Source: Myxocyprinus asiaticus
Taxonomy: Eukaryota; Chordata; Actinopteri; Cypriniformes; Catostomidae
Assembly: GCF_019703515.2 (NCBI RefSeq)
Contig: NC_059379.1
Span: 27,804,880-27,868,879 of the forward strand
Direction of reading: 5' to 3'
DNA: 64,000 nucleotides
Part shown: piece by piece, positions 1 to 10,689 of the stretch
Numbering within the stretch: position 1 is the stretch's first letter
Layout of the letters: each line of letters begins with the position of its first letter
Program-made: the position numbers and the translations under genes
The notes under the pieces: model-generated
What the model saw: only the letters and a program-made list of their open reading frames with translations
Database searches by the model: none
Told to the model about the DNA's origin: nothing

Positions 1-1640
1 GTGTTTAACGAGGCTGTCATTAATCTTTAACGCTCCATTAGCCACATGACTCGCATTAGTCGAGGGATGCACAAAGATGCCACCACATATTTTATTTAAC
101 CACACATACAGCATAATAACCCTAGTCACCTGTACGTGAACTACGAATGGCTTTAAATGGTTTTAAAATGGGTGGACTTTTTCTAGAATTATTTAACAGT
201 GTTTCTGAGAGAGCGGTCAAGGAGGGAATAAATGTTAATTTAGGGTCTGTTGATAGGGATTATTACAGAATAGTAAAGTGTTCACTGTGTCAGGTCAAAA
301 GGGCAAACACCTTAAAGCAAATATAATCTTTCCTCATGCTTTCAGTGTGTCTCAATTTGTATGATTTCACATACCAAGACTGTTTTTAAAATCAGTTGAT
401 TACTGAGGCAGCTGCTGTGGCATTGATCCTGAATCTTATTCTTAAAGGAATAGTTCACCTAAATATGAAGATTCTGGCATCATTTACTCAACCCCATTTT
501 TTTTCTAAACCCTTGAATTTCTTTCCTCTGTGGAACACAAAATGAGAAAATATTCATGCCGCTCTTTTTCATACAATGAAAGTAAATAGGTACTGATGCA
601 GTCAAACACCAAAAATGATAAGCATCATATACTGTAATTAGTACATAAGTCCATATATTCTTATATATTCCAAGTCTTCTGAGCTATGCGGTAGTTTTGT
701 GTGAGGTACAGAGCAAAGTTTTAGTTGTTATTCTACTGAAAGTCTTGCCTTCCGCCACAGCTCTCAGATTTTATGCACACTTCCGCGTATTTAAACTTGC
801 CATTATAAGACTTGTCATTATCGGCCATGTGATACATGAAAACCAATGGCGTTTGGCATCTTTGAGGTTAAACCAGATGCAACACAATATATTTTAATAT
901 ACACAAATGAGATTTGAGAGCTGTAGCGGAGGGGAAGATTTTCTGTGTACAGTATAATGACTTTAATATCAGTTTCATCCACAAACAAAGCTATCGTATG
1001 ACTTCAGAAGACTTTCAATATAGACAAGTTGTATGGGCTACTTTTGTAGTGATTATTTGTCATTTTTGGAGCTTGACAGCATCAGTCCCCATTCACTTTC
1101 ATTGCGTGGAAAAGAGCTGCATAAATATTCTGAATAACATCTCCTTTTGTCAGGAGTTGGTCATTCAGGTTTGAAATGACATGAGGGTCAGTACATGATG
1201 ATCGAATTCTATTTTTTTTTGCTGAACTACCCATTTATTGACTGAAAATCACCCCAAAACTGCTGCCGTATCTTTTGAGTGTGTGTGTGTGTGTGATGTC
1301 TCACTGCCTTTGGAATATCAGGCTGCCCTGCGCATCAGCATTCGTCCCTGCATGCTCACTTTCATCTGTGTGAAACATGACCCTGTCTGACAGGTCTCTG
1401 TGTGTTTTGACTGGGTGCTCTTATCAGGACGTGGACTGTGTAATATGGCTTGAACTCACCATAAATCTGCATTCTTGTCTTCTGCCACACGCCATAATAA
1501 CATAATTAAAGCCTTTACACCTCCATTCCATTTACAGTGTTATGAATATGATGAATAGTCAAAACAGATATACTATAAGAAGATTGAATGAGGCAGGTAA
1601 AGGGATGAGGCCTAGTTTACTTTCTTCTCATCCTCTGTAG
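1..1640 (+). other. rab26: intron upstream of the first visible rab26 exon
   Basis: No coding exon is recognisable here. The next exon starts at 1641 after a pyrimidine-rich tract and AG, so this stretch is read as intron. It contains one long fold-back repeat (444-1237) and a short GT run near 1279-1294. The open frames at 697-897 and 914-1174 lie inside the fold-back element and resemble no protein. Confidence 0.6.
444..1237. repeat. long fold-back (palindromic) MITE, copy 1
   Basis: The left end reads AAAGGAATAGTTCACCTAAA and the right end, read inverted, has the same GGGTAGTTCA-type terminus. The two arms match over most of their length. The left arm around 580-650 (TGAAAGTAAATAGG, ACTGATGCAGTCAA, CAAAAATGATAA) reappears inverted around 1040-1120. 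This is a full-length inverted repeat of about 790 bp, the best example of a family present several times in this window. It has no coding capacity. Confidence 0.75.
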
Positions 1641-1707
1641 ATTTGGGACACAGCAGGACAGGAGCGATTCAGGAGCGTGACGCATGCATACTACCGTGAT
1701 GCCCATG
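1641..1707 (+). CDS. rab26: Rab26-like small GTPase, coding exon with G3/switch II
   Basis: This is the first visible exon of a secretory Rab GTPase, a family that cycles between GTP and GDP forms on vesicle membranes (Rab26 is linked to secretory granules and synaptic-vesicle autophagy). The translation reads [20 protein letters not shown] then AH, with WDTAGQE as the G3 motif and the switch II helix following. The acceptor is TCCTCTGTAG at 1631-1640 and the donor is GTGAGT at 1708; the exon ends in phase 1. From this exon the six exons give 140 residues, about what remains of a roughly 256-residue Rab26 after its switch II start. Rab26 is preferred over paralogue Rab37 because of VVKREEGEKLA, PFMETSAKSGLNV and MKEPNEPKFQLHEYV downstream, although VVIMLLGNKAD is Rab37-like. 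The P-loop and switch I exons lie outside the window. Confidence 0.88.
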
Positions 1708-2981
1708 GTGAGTTGCATTCTACTATAAGAAGACTTTTGAAGTACTGGGTAGGAATTGCCGAATGATTTTAAATCTCTAAAGCACAAAATAGTTTGCCAG
1801 TGTTTCTTAGTGCAGTACTCAAATCAAAACCTCTGCCAAGACATATCTGATGTCTTAAAAGACAGATCTGTTATTAATAGAATTCTAAAAATGGTACATC
1901 TAAGCCATTTGCCAACATACTCTTTTGCTTTCTCTGTATGTCTTTCTCTCTGTTACTCTCTCTCTGTTTAACCTTGTGTGACCCTGCGTATATGCGTGAA
2001 GGTTGTATTTTGGCTTCGCTATATGCAACACATAATTACAAATTCATTTAAACTGACTGATCTCAATTCAGAAAACTCTGGGCTGTCGGTAAAGGGTTAA
2101 ACTTTCGACGCACCTAATCATGTGACAAAACAATATGGCACAGAGATTGCAAAGTTTTTCTTTGGAAGAAATGGCAACAAAACTACATCTGTTATTAAAC
2201 CAAATTAAGTTTTGAAACCTGTTTGAGTCAAAAAATTAAAGTCTCTAGTTTCATTTGATATGCCATTTTGAAAAATGTGAGCGTTTTATCGCGAAACGCA
2301 AAGATGCTAAACACAATGTACACTAATGTGTACTTTAGCACTATTTTTCCTTAGAAATCCTATATTTACTATGCATTATCACATTGAGAATCAATGGGTT
2401 CATCCAAAAGCTAAAAAATTTTGCTTTCAGAGGCTATATATGGAGTTAGGATGAAAATAAGGTGCATTTCGAACTGTTCTAAGACCAGTGCAGACATACA
2501 GCACACTGGTGGTTAATTCATTCTCTAAATAGGGAGCAAGGGAGCATCCAAACAAAAGTTCAGTTTCAGGCTTCAATTCATGTTTTGTACCACTCAAAAT
2601 TTTTTGGCAGACATGGGCCAATGGTAATCAGTACTTAGATTCAGAATTTATAATGGATCATTTTATTTAAACATGGTTGGTAGTGATTGGACGATGCTGG
2701 CCATTACTTTGAATCCAATTTTTTTATGCTAATTTCTGATTGGTAAAATGCTTCAGCACTGGCTATCACTTGTTTGTTTGAAAGTGCAAAGAGAGAATAT
2801 TGATATTTCATTGCCAAAGTAGAAAAAAAAAAAAAAACCCACTGTAACATTAAAGTCAAATCAAGTCAAATAATGTTTATATGTATCCACAATATTCCCG
2901 AGTCCCATGACGCTTTGTAGGCGAAACTTCCGGTTAAGCGTAAACAATCATTATGTTATGTACTAACGCAGCAATAAAAAT

Positions 2982-3421
2982 GACAGAAACTTGAGAACAA
3001 ATGATCACAGAATTTTAGTGAGGCGATATTGTTCTTCCCCACCTATCTGTTAATGATTATGGGTTTGAGGAGGTTGACCAAATATCGAAAATAGAAGCAT
3101 TTAATTATTTTGTTGAGTCTTTATCCATCGATGGAAGAACCTGAGCAGACTAACCTGAAAAGCTATGTAGCCTATTAGCGTCTTCACAGCTGTAAAATTG
3201 GACTTGTTTTGAGAACTGTAGATAATTATGGTTATTTTAAAGCATATACTGAGTTTAGTCAGAACCTGAAGAGTTTGTTTAACCGAGATTATGTACTTAC
3301 TGCAGATACAGGGGAGGTCCAGACAGCAAGATGCACGTGTATTACAGGGTTCAGAGATGATTCTGTCATGCTGCCGTTTTTCAGACAAAATACAATTATT
3401 TTGTGGGAGATGACCGTGTAG
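2982..3421 (+). pseudogene. degenerate SWIM-zinc-finger-like protein fragment
   Basis: Three frames of this stretch carry protein-like text in order. First comes a frame from about 3000 (NDHRILVRRYCSSPP, then stop), then a frame from 3049 (NDYGFEEVDQISKIEAFNYF, then stop), then a frame from 3209 to 3421. The last contains GEVQTARCTCITG, with cysteine codons at 3332 and 3338, which resembles the CxC half of a SWIM zinc finger (CxCx(n)CxH). The expected C-S-H half is absent after the CxC, and frameshifts and stops separate the pieces. SWIM-domain proteins of the YqaJ-associated type are often seen as repeated copies in fish genomes (family knowledge). The source gene or element is not identified. 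Confidence 0.4.
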
Positions 3422-5800
3422 TAAGCTCAATGTAGCTGTATAATTGTTAGTTTACATACATGATATCCGTATCTAAATGCTATAATCTGCATTAAGTATT
3501 TTAGTGTTGACTGAACAACTGATCCTGTTGATAGTTTGAATTTATTGTTCTTGTGTAAGAAATAACTATGTATTAGCAGCCACACAATAAACTGTACAGG
3601 ACAAAAAGAACTACAAGCAATACAAATAAACATATTTATTTGCACATACTGTACATTATACACATTGCACACAAAAGTTCAGTGTTCTCTGTAAAGCAAC
3701 TATAATACAGTATGTATTATTAAAAGCACACTAAATGCACAAATTCTGTAGTAATACCACAAACACACCAAACCAGGTTTTTGACCTGAAAAAATTGCCC
3801 TCTCTCTCTGCTTCTCTCCTCATTTAATCTGCTTTATTGCGCTCGAACATATAATATATTGTACCAAGTATATATCTTGGGAGATATGCTCCACTGAATA
3901 TCAATTTAGTGAGCTAGCTTTTGTGCTTGTATTTCAACCATACAAATCTACCTTGAACACAGAGCCACTTAGTGCTGCAGTGAAATGTAACTGACTTTAA
4001 GTACCTACCAGCTAAAGCAAAAGGACAAATACTAATAACAATATCCTTGTTCTTGTAGCAGAGTAACAATTCTGCATTCCCATAGTAGCTTGTGAACATA
4101 GACTATTTTCTTTAATGCTGTTCTGAGAACAGGACAGTGTTATGTTTTCAGTTTAAGATATTTAAAGATGCTCAGTGATATTTAAGCAAACTCTTTCAAA
4201 GTGCAAGTGCGCCAGACCCACCCACACACTAACACTTTCAAACAAGACTGATTGGATCATAATGAGCAGCTACTGCAACTCTTTTAAATGAGGTTCTCTT
4301 TCTCCTTTAGCATATACACACTTGACACCATTTCACACTGCCTGAAGCAGTTCTTGAGCGGTATGTACAATGCTCAAAGTGATTGATGGTTTAATTGATG
4401 CAAAGTGATCCAATAATCTGAAAATGCACTCATTTTGTGGGCAGACATTTTCCACATACAAACCTGTCAAATGTCACATTCAAACTGTTAGAACCACATG
4501 CACCGTGTTCATGCAGATCAAATAACTACATCCCTAAGAAGTCACCTTAGACGTTAGGCATGGCGAAGCTCATATTGTCCTACATTTATTATGTGCATGT
4601 GGGACTGAGTAAAGCAATGTGTGAAGAGAGACTCTACTGTATTCATGACGCCAACAGACTGCCTCTCCCATCTGTGCCATGCCTGTGTGCCATCCAGCTC
4701 ACGGAGAGGCATGGCACTGCACCACAACATACTGTACAATGCTTATAAATAAACATGCTATTACAAGTGGAATTCATACGAGAACTGGGTGGTGCATTTA
4801 AAATATTTGTATTTTATACAGTGAGAATGATGCAACAGCACGCAAACAACAGCACATAACACTATCGCCAAAACTCTATAATATTAATCGTTCTATTCAT
4901 TAGATAAAACAAAACAAATACAAAGTGGAAGGGAAAGGACATTTTTAGCTCTGCCGTCTTCAGATAAGCTTTGCAGGAGTTACAAATCCTTATGCAAATG
5001 ATTTGATATCAATGATTTATGAGGAGTATTCTTTTATTTTTACTATAAGCATACTTTAATTTCAAGGTTGTGTTGGTTGAAAGCTGTCTTATTTGCCTAA
5101 TTTGATAGATTTTCAACCACCTAATAATCAAATAGAATATTGATACCAATAATTATAAGGGATTCTGAGTTTGGGGATTAAGATTGCTGTGGTGTGTACC
5201 ATGTAGGTAGTTCTGATTGAGTGTATGAGCTGTTTTCTGTGGGCCATCTCGCTGTCTTTCTGCTTTCCCTCCCACCTTTCTAGGTTAGTAATAAATGTTA
5301 GTTTTTCAGGAAGGGTTTTGAGAACAACATAATAATGGGCCTCAGAAATGGTTTTGACATAATGATTGTTAATTGCAGTCATTATTGAACTGCCACTCGC
5401 ATGTGTCACACTAGCTCCGCTCTAAAAAGGCACTTTGTGATGAGTCTTTGTTCATCTGCTCCATTTTTGTTGTTTATCCAGGCCATTAGGCTTGCATTTG
5501 ATGCAGCATTTTACTGCTTTTGTTCCATCTGGAGAATTTGCCATACTGATGTATTGGGGGTAAACTGTCATCACTTCTTACATGGAGACATTACCGCCTA
5601 CTTAATTAGTGACATATATTAGTGACAAATATGAATGACAGAACTTTAAAACTTCTTAAGTGCGACATTATGTCTGTGTTTCAAAACCAAATGAGCTGCC
5701 TGCCTAGATAGCATTTTTGGGCATCATTTTGGTTTGTTCCAAAGGACACCTTAAACATGAAATAACATAACACACAAAATACAATATATACACATACAAT
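3422..5800. other. unassigned intron DNA
   Basis: No gene, domain or clear repeat boundary is recognised. Short open frames here (for example 4560-4748 and 5401-5622) have no protein-like composition. A palindromic segment near 4660-4720 (GAGAGGCATGGCACTG) is too weak to call. Confidence 0.5.
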
Positions 5801-6483
5801 TTACAATATACACTGGGCCCAAAAAGGATTTGGACACTTCAGCCACACTTAATTTATGAATTTCATTGTATTAGATTAAAAAAATATCACTAAGTGGTAG
5901 GGGTGGGCTATAAGACAAAATGAATAAATAAAAAATGGTTTTATACAGTATATGCCAATTCAATAACTATATTTTAATGTCTGTTTTGGGGTAATCCAGT
6001 CAGTGAAATAAATACATAAATTAAAACTTTTTCCCCTTTTTAATTTTTTTGGAACTTGACAAACATAGTCAAATAAATAAATAATGCAATCAACCTTACC
6101 ATAATACTAAATTTTGCATTATGCCACATTTCAGTTTATGTTGTTGACCAATATTATAATTATTACAAACTTTCCACTAGAAACTCATTATCTTCTCAAA
6201 GCAATGCAACAAAAGAAAATAATAAACACGTAAAAAAATATCCAATGAAAATAAACACAATGATTTTGTAATGCTGGGTTCAAGGAGTGGAAGAGGAGAG
6301 AGGAGATGGAGTGGATACTTTCAATCTTTTTTTTTTTTTTTTTTGTAATTAATATTTTTTTATTTTATTAAATCATACAATAACAATGAAATGCAAAACA
6401 TATATATAAAATCAACAAAAATCAAAAAAACAACCCTGTGGTCAAACATAAGTAAATTATATAGAAATAAGAATCAAACAGAC

Positions 6484-6536
6484 ACACACACACACACACA
6501 CATACACACATACACACATACATACATACATACATA
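6484..6536. repeat. CA/CATA microsatellite
   Basis: A run of CA dinucleotides passes into CATA tetranucleotides and ends exactly at the TA that precedes the Tc1 terminal repeat at 6537. Confidence 0.9.
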
Positions 6537-7855
6537 CAGGTGCATCTCAATAAATTAGAATGTCGTGGAAAAGTTCATTTATTTCAGTAATTCAACTCAA
6601 ATTGTGAAACTCGTGTATTAAATAAATTCAATGCACACAGACTGAAGTAGTTTAAGTCTTTGGTTCTTTTAATTGTGATGATTTTGGCTCACATTTAACA
6701 AAAACCCACCAAATCTCAAAAAATTAGAATACATCATAAGACCAATAAAAAAAACATTTTTAGTGAATTGTTGGCCTTCTGGAAAGTATGTGTCATTTAC
6801 TGTATATGTACTCAATACTTGGTAGGGGCTCCTTTTGCTTTAATTACTGCCTCAATTCGGCGTGGCATCTGCATTTTTTGGTCTCTTGTTTCTCATTTTC
6901 CTCTTGACAATACCCCATAGATTCTCTATGGGGTTCAGGTCTGGTGAGTTTGCTGGCCAGTCAAGCACACCAACACCATGGTCATTTAACCAACTTTTGG
7001 TGCTTTTGGCAGTGTGGGCAGGTGCCAAATCCTGCTGAAAAATGAAATCAGCATCTTTAAAAAGCTGGTCAGCAGAAGCAAGCATGAAGTGCTCCAAAAT
7101 TTCTTGGTAAACGGGTGCAGTGACTTTGGTTTTCAAAAAACACAATGGACCAACACCAGCAGATGACATTGCACCCCAAATCATCACAGACTGTGGAAAC
7201 TTAACACTGGACTTCAAGCAACTTGGGCTGTGAGCTTCTTCACCCTTCCTCCAGACTCTAGGAACTTGGTTTCCAAATGAAATACAAAACTTGCTCTCAT
7301 CTGAAAAGAGGACTTTGGAACACTGGGCAACAGTCCAGTTCTTCTCCTTAGCCCAGGTAAGACGCCTCTGACGTTGTCTGTGGTTCAGGAGTGGCTTAAC
7401 AAGAGGAATACAACAACTGTAGCCAAATTCCGTGACATGTCTGTGTGTGGTGGCTCTTGATGCCTTGACCCCAGCCTCAGTCCATTCCTTGTGAAGTTCA
7501 CCCAAATTCTTGAATCGATTTTGCTTGACAATCCTCATAAGGCTGCGGTTCTCTCGGTTGGTTGTGCATCTTTTTCTTCCACACTTTTTCCTTCCACTCA
7601 ACTTTCTGTTAACATGCTTGGATACAGCACTCTGTGAACAGCCAGCTTCTTTGGCAATGAATGTTTGTGGCTTACCCTCCTTGTGAAGGGTGTCAATGAT
7701 TGTCTTCTGGACAACTGTCAGATCAGCAGTCTTCCCCATGATTGTGTAGCCTAGTGAACCAAACTGAGAGACCATTTTGAAGGCTCAGGAAACCTTTGCA
7801 GGTGTTTTGAGTTGATTAGCTGATTGGCATGTCACCATATTCTAATTTTTTGAGA
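6537..7855 (-). mobile_element. Tc1-like transposon, right outer terminal repeat lost
   Basis: The left end starts CAGGTGCATCTCAATAAATT right after a TA dinucleotide, the usual Tc1/mariner target. An inner repeat TCTCAAAAAATTAGAATA at 6714-6731 is matched exactly, inverted, at 7838-7855. The left arm therefore has an outer and an inner repeat (IR/DR-type terminus), while the right arm stops after its inner repeat and runs directly into a different Tc1 fragment at about 7858. The transposase lies on the minus strand between the arms. Confidence 0.85.
6852..7739 (-). CDS. Tc1-like DDE transposase, C-terminus disrupted
   Basis: This enzyme excises and reinserts Tc1/mariner elements at TA sites. 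The start is taken at the Met beginning MGKTADLTVVQ (7739), because the upstream extension to 7775 lies in the non-coding leader. An N-terminal helix-turn-helix (roughly residues 5-50, with AKEAGCSQSAVSKHV) is followed by a second DNA-binding half and a DDE domain. FSDES, QQDLAPAHT and SPDLNPIENLW supply D, D and E, with 34 residues between the last two, so it is DD34E. The frame stops 13 residues after RKMRNKRP. The normal family ending, MPRRIEAVIKAKGAPTKY, is still present in another frame down to 6812, so roughly 80-90 bases were deleted near the C-terminus. Everything upstream is open, but activity is doubtful. Confidence 0.9.
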   Translation of the reverse strand: MGKTADLTVVQKTIIDTLHKEGKPQTFIAKEAGCSQSAVSKHVNRKLSGRKKCGRKRCTTNRENRSLMRIVKQNRFKNLGELHKEWTEAGVKASRATTHRHVTEFGYSCCIPLVKPLLNHRQRQRRLTWAKEKNWTVAQCSKVLFSDESKFCISFGNQVPRVWRKGEEAHSPSCLKSSVKFPQSVMIWGAMSSAGVGPLCFLKTKVTAPVYQEILEHFMLASADQLFKDADFIFQQDLAPAHTAKSTKSWLNDHGVGVLDWPANSPDLNPIENLWGIVKRKMRNKRPKNADATPN

Positions 7856-7857
7856 GA

Positions 7858-8221
7858 GTGAATTGGTGCTACTCCCAAAAATAGTACAAAGCAGGTGGCG
7901 CAGTTGTAAATACCTATAAAACTGAGGTCTGGGGATCCCAAAATGTTGGACCAAGTTTTCAAATGATCTCAACACTCCACTTTCATATCTGTGCACTATG
8001 CGCCTCAGCATCCGCTGACCCTGCTCTGTCATTTTACGTGGCCTACCACTTCGTGGCTGAGTTGCTGTCATTCCCAATCGCTTCCACTTTGTTATAATAC
8101 CACTGACAGTTGACTGTGGAATATTTAGTAGTGAGGAAATTTCATGACTGGACTTGTTGCACAGGTGGCATCCTATCACAGTACCACGCTGGGTTTCACT
8201 GAGCTCCTGAGAGTGGCCCAT
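7858..8221 (-). pseudogene. Tc1-type transposase, N-terminal fragment
   Basis: From Met at 8221 the frame reads MGHSQELSETQRGTVIGCHL, then a helix-turn-helix segment (SSLLNIPQSTVSGIITKW) and a GRPRKMTEQGQRML segment, the GRPR-type AT-hook and second helix-turn-helix of Tc1 transposases. The frame leaves recognisable sequence around 7900 and no DDE catalytic residues follow. It is the amino-terminal DNA-binding third of a roughly 340-residue protein. It lies upstream of, and on the same strand as, the larger transposase but is not fused to it: a stop and the first element's inner repeat intervene. Confidence 0.75.
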
Positions 8222-8355
8222 TCTTTCACAAATGTTTGTAGAAGCAGTCTGCATGCCTAGGTGCTTCTTTTTATACACCTGTGGCCATGGAAGTGATTGA
8301 AACACCTGAATTCAATTATTTGGATGGGTGAGCGAATACTTTTGGCAATATAGTG
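7858..8355 (-). mobile_element. fragment of a second Tc1-family transposon
   Basis: The right end reads GCGAATACTTTTGGCAATAT then AGTG, followed by TA at 8356-8357, which is a Tc1-type terminal repeat of a different subfamily from the neighbour. Only the terminal repeat, leader and N-terminal part of the transposase remain. The left side ends abruptly at the truncated inner repeat of the first Tc1 element. Confidence 0.75.
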
Positions 8356-8422
8356 TACGTGTTATGACCCACATAATATCCGTTTGCAAAAATGTTGTTG
8401 TTGTTGGGGTTTATGATTTAAT

Positions 8423-9609
8423 TGTTGGGCCTCATGTATTCAGATAGAAGACAAAGGCAGGCCTAACACAGTCGTAAAAACATAACTCAAGCCCCCACCT
8501 TCTAAGTCGTAAATCTTACTGATAAAAATCGCGCCAAAATCAAACAAAGGGAGTCCAAAACAGACTACAGATCCATGAAGCCTTGCCCTCTAAAGGATCG
8601 AGCTCTCAACTCCTATTGGATGAGGCACACCACAGAACGTCCCTCAAACATGACATCATCAGGACTTCAAATAATTCTGAAATGCTTCCAAAGTGGCTTC
8701 CGGCGACTTCGTTCACCGAATACGGACGTAGCTTTTTGCTGCTCTCCGGTGCAACCTCGTGGCATAAGGAAGTAATGTCCGACTTGAAACTGTAGCCATA
8801 CAATCTCCATCTCGCTGGACGAGTTGAGATTACTCTGTGTTCAACCGAACACTCTAACAGATCCGAAGGAGACCGCCGAGCAATTCGCATCTTCATCCGT
8901 TGGCCTACAGAAGTGAAGAGATTAAAGATTTCTCTTCCATCTTCAATCAAGTCGACATTTCTGAGTTCTCCGCCAGCCCGCCGAGAATCAACAGCCGTAC
9001 CGCCCTCTGAGAATCAACAGCTGTACCGGCCGCCGACAGCACGAGGAAACGGCTCTCGTCATCACACGAGCCTCAAGAAACCGGGTCAGAGTTAAAGGAC
9101 GGAGGAAAACACATTCTACCTGTGTCCTCATGCGATTCAAGTAAGAGGTTACGTCTGGGCAGAGATAGAATATTATAGTGTGTTATTCTTGTGTTTCAAG
9201 GTTTTTGCTTGTACAGTTTACGGACCGCCATGTTCGCTCATTATTAATACTCAGGGTATTAATTATCACAAATTTGTTTTGCTGTATTGTGGTCCAACCA
9301 AATTGGACTGTTGTGCATTTTCGCCATCGCGGGTGAGACAGCAACTGAGTTCATCCATTAAAGAGTCAAATAACAAGGGACTTTTACGAGCCCCGCTTGT
9401 AAAACCGCATCTCTGAGTGATGAACACGGCTGCTTTATCTCCAGCTATCGCGAAATCAGCTTTCGGGCTGTCACTTAATCATCTCTCTCTCTCTCTCTCA
9501 CTAACCACACTGACACACACACACACACTGTCACACACACACCTTATGTGTTATAGAATTATTTTGATTTCCATATCTAATCATATCACTGTTTAGTTTG
9601 TAGTTGTAA
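8423..9609 (+). repeat. ERV 5' LTR, 3' portion missing
   Basis: Starts TGTTGGGCCTCATGTATTCA after flank GATTTAAT. It matches the downstream LTR to the common sequence GTAGTTGTAA, after which this copy runs straight into coding sequence, whereas the downstream copy continues with AATAAA and about 260 more bases. This LTR has therefore lost its R/U5-like end and the adjoining leader. It contains a CT run near 9482-9500 and CA runs near 9517-9540. Confidence 0.85.
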
Positions 9610-9616
9610 AGGGAGT

Positions 9617-10063
9617 GTGCGCCCTGCCCGAGGGCATGAAGGTGACGCCAGAGCCCTGGGGATCCAAGCCTCATATGCAGACCTAGCGCTTGAAGGCAAC
9701 GAAATGCCTCGCGTTAAGGTGAATGCTAGAACCGGACCCCAGAGGCGCCGATCACCCCGCCAGCAGGGTAAGCAACAGAACCAGGGGGGTGGTAACCAGA
9801 CACACCCCCAGGGTCACGGCAGGCCTAAACAACAAAACGTTCGCTGGCCAAAAAGAAATGCGCATTTCAAACGAAAACCCAAACAAGAAGGTGAGTGGGT
9901 AGGCAAGGTTTCAAATCCCCTCAGAGAACAAGATTTGAGAGAGGAAATGGAGGATATTAGGAGACGCTTGACTAAGTTAGTAACTAAGCTTGACGTGCTC
10001 TGTTGTTCACCAGGTCCGTCGACCTCCTCAAAGGAACACGGCGCTGAAATCTCGTCAGTATGA
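9617..10063 (+). pseudogene. Gag C-terminal (nucleocapsid-like) fragment of the ERV
   Basis: A 148-residue open frame begins without a true ATG just after the truncated LTR. It is rich in Arg, Lys, Gln and Gly, with RRRSPRQQGKQQNQGGG and a later run of basic residues, followed by a short helical, leucine-containing tail. This composition suggests an RNA-binding nucleocapsid region. No CCHC zinc knuckle is seen. The N-terminal Gag domains (matrix, capsid) are absent, removed by the same deletion that took the LTR end. Identification rests on composition and position before the protease relic. Confidence 0.6.
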
Positions 10064-10143
10064 CTAGACGATGTACCCCCTCCCGTTAACGCCAAAGTTT
10101 ACTTTGGAGGTCGGGAAAAGGGGAACAGTGTCCAAGTTGCTCC

Positions 10144-10560
10144 CCAAAACAGTCACTCCTAACATGCCACACCCTCCTTTTCTGGCCTTCTTGGGCGATC
10201 CGTACCGTAAGGGCAACGCCTGACACGTGGGTCATTCAACTCCCACGCACTACTCAACACCGGTTCCGAAATAGTCTAATGGGTTCCAACACCTTCGCAG
10301 AGGTGACTAGAGCAAAGCTCTCCCTTGACAGCCGTTATAGACAGAGACCTGCAACGTAAGCGTCACAAGTTACATGCAAGATAGGTCGTCTATAGCAAAA
10401 CGGGCCTGGATTGACACCTTTCAAGGGATGATGCTAATAGACCCTGTTTACATATGTCCCATTAATACGGAATCACTGTTAGTTGGCCAGGTCATACTGA
10501 ACCGATTGGCTCTGCTCATTGACTGCCGTCGTGGACACGTGGGCTCAGGTTGACATACTG
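10144..10560 (+). pseudogene. retroviral aspartic protease relic
   Basis: In the frame through 10241 the text ALLNTGSEIV appears at 10247-10276 and is followed by a TAA stop. Retropepsins have LLDTGS-type active sites, so the catalytic Asp is replaced by Asn here. About 170 bases later a segment around 10440-10545 with LLVGQVILNRLALLID resembles the conserved C-terminal part of retropepsins. Several stops and frame changes separate the pieces. The relic follows the Gag-like frame, as expected for gag-pro order, and is inactive. Confidence 0.6.
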
Positions 10561-10689
10561 AGACCACTTGGTCCAGAAAACAGTTCGCCAGCTAAAGATA
10601 CACACGTCGCCATCGTCCAATAATCCAGCAGAGACGACGACTCCAATAAGAACAATTACAGGGCCTGGGTAAAACCCTTCAGGGTGCTA

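Noticed and set aside
5810..5845. Tc1-type terminal repeat (ACTGGGCCCAAAAAGGATTT)
   Set aside because: A single terminus without a partner or transposase. A related single end at 45618-45645 (TACTTTTGGGACCACTGTA) is in the same state and too far away to pair.
8575..9416. Several 60-114 residue open frames duplicated at 12409-13250
   Set aside because: They lie in the two LTR copies, occur on both strands, and are explained by the LTR sequence.
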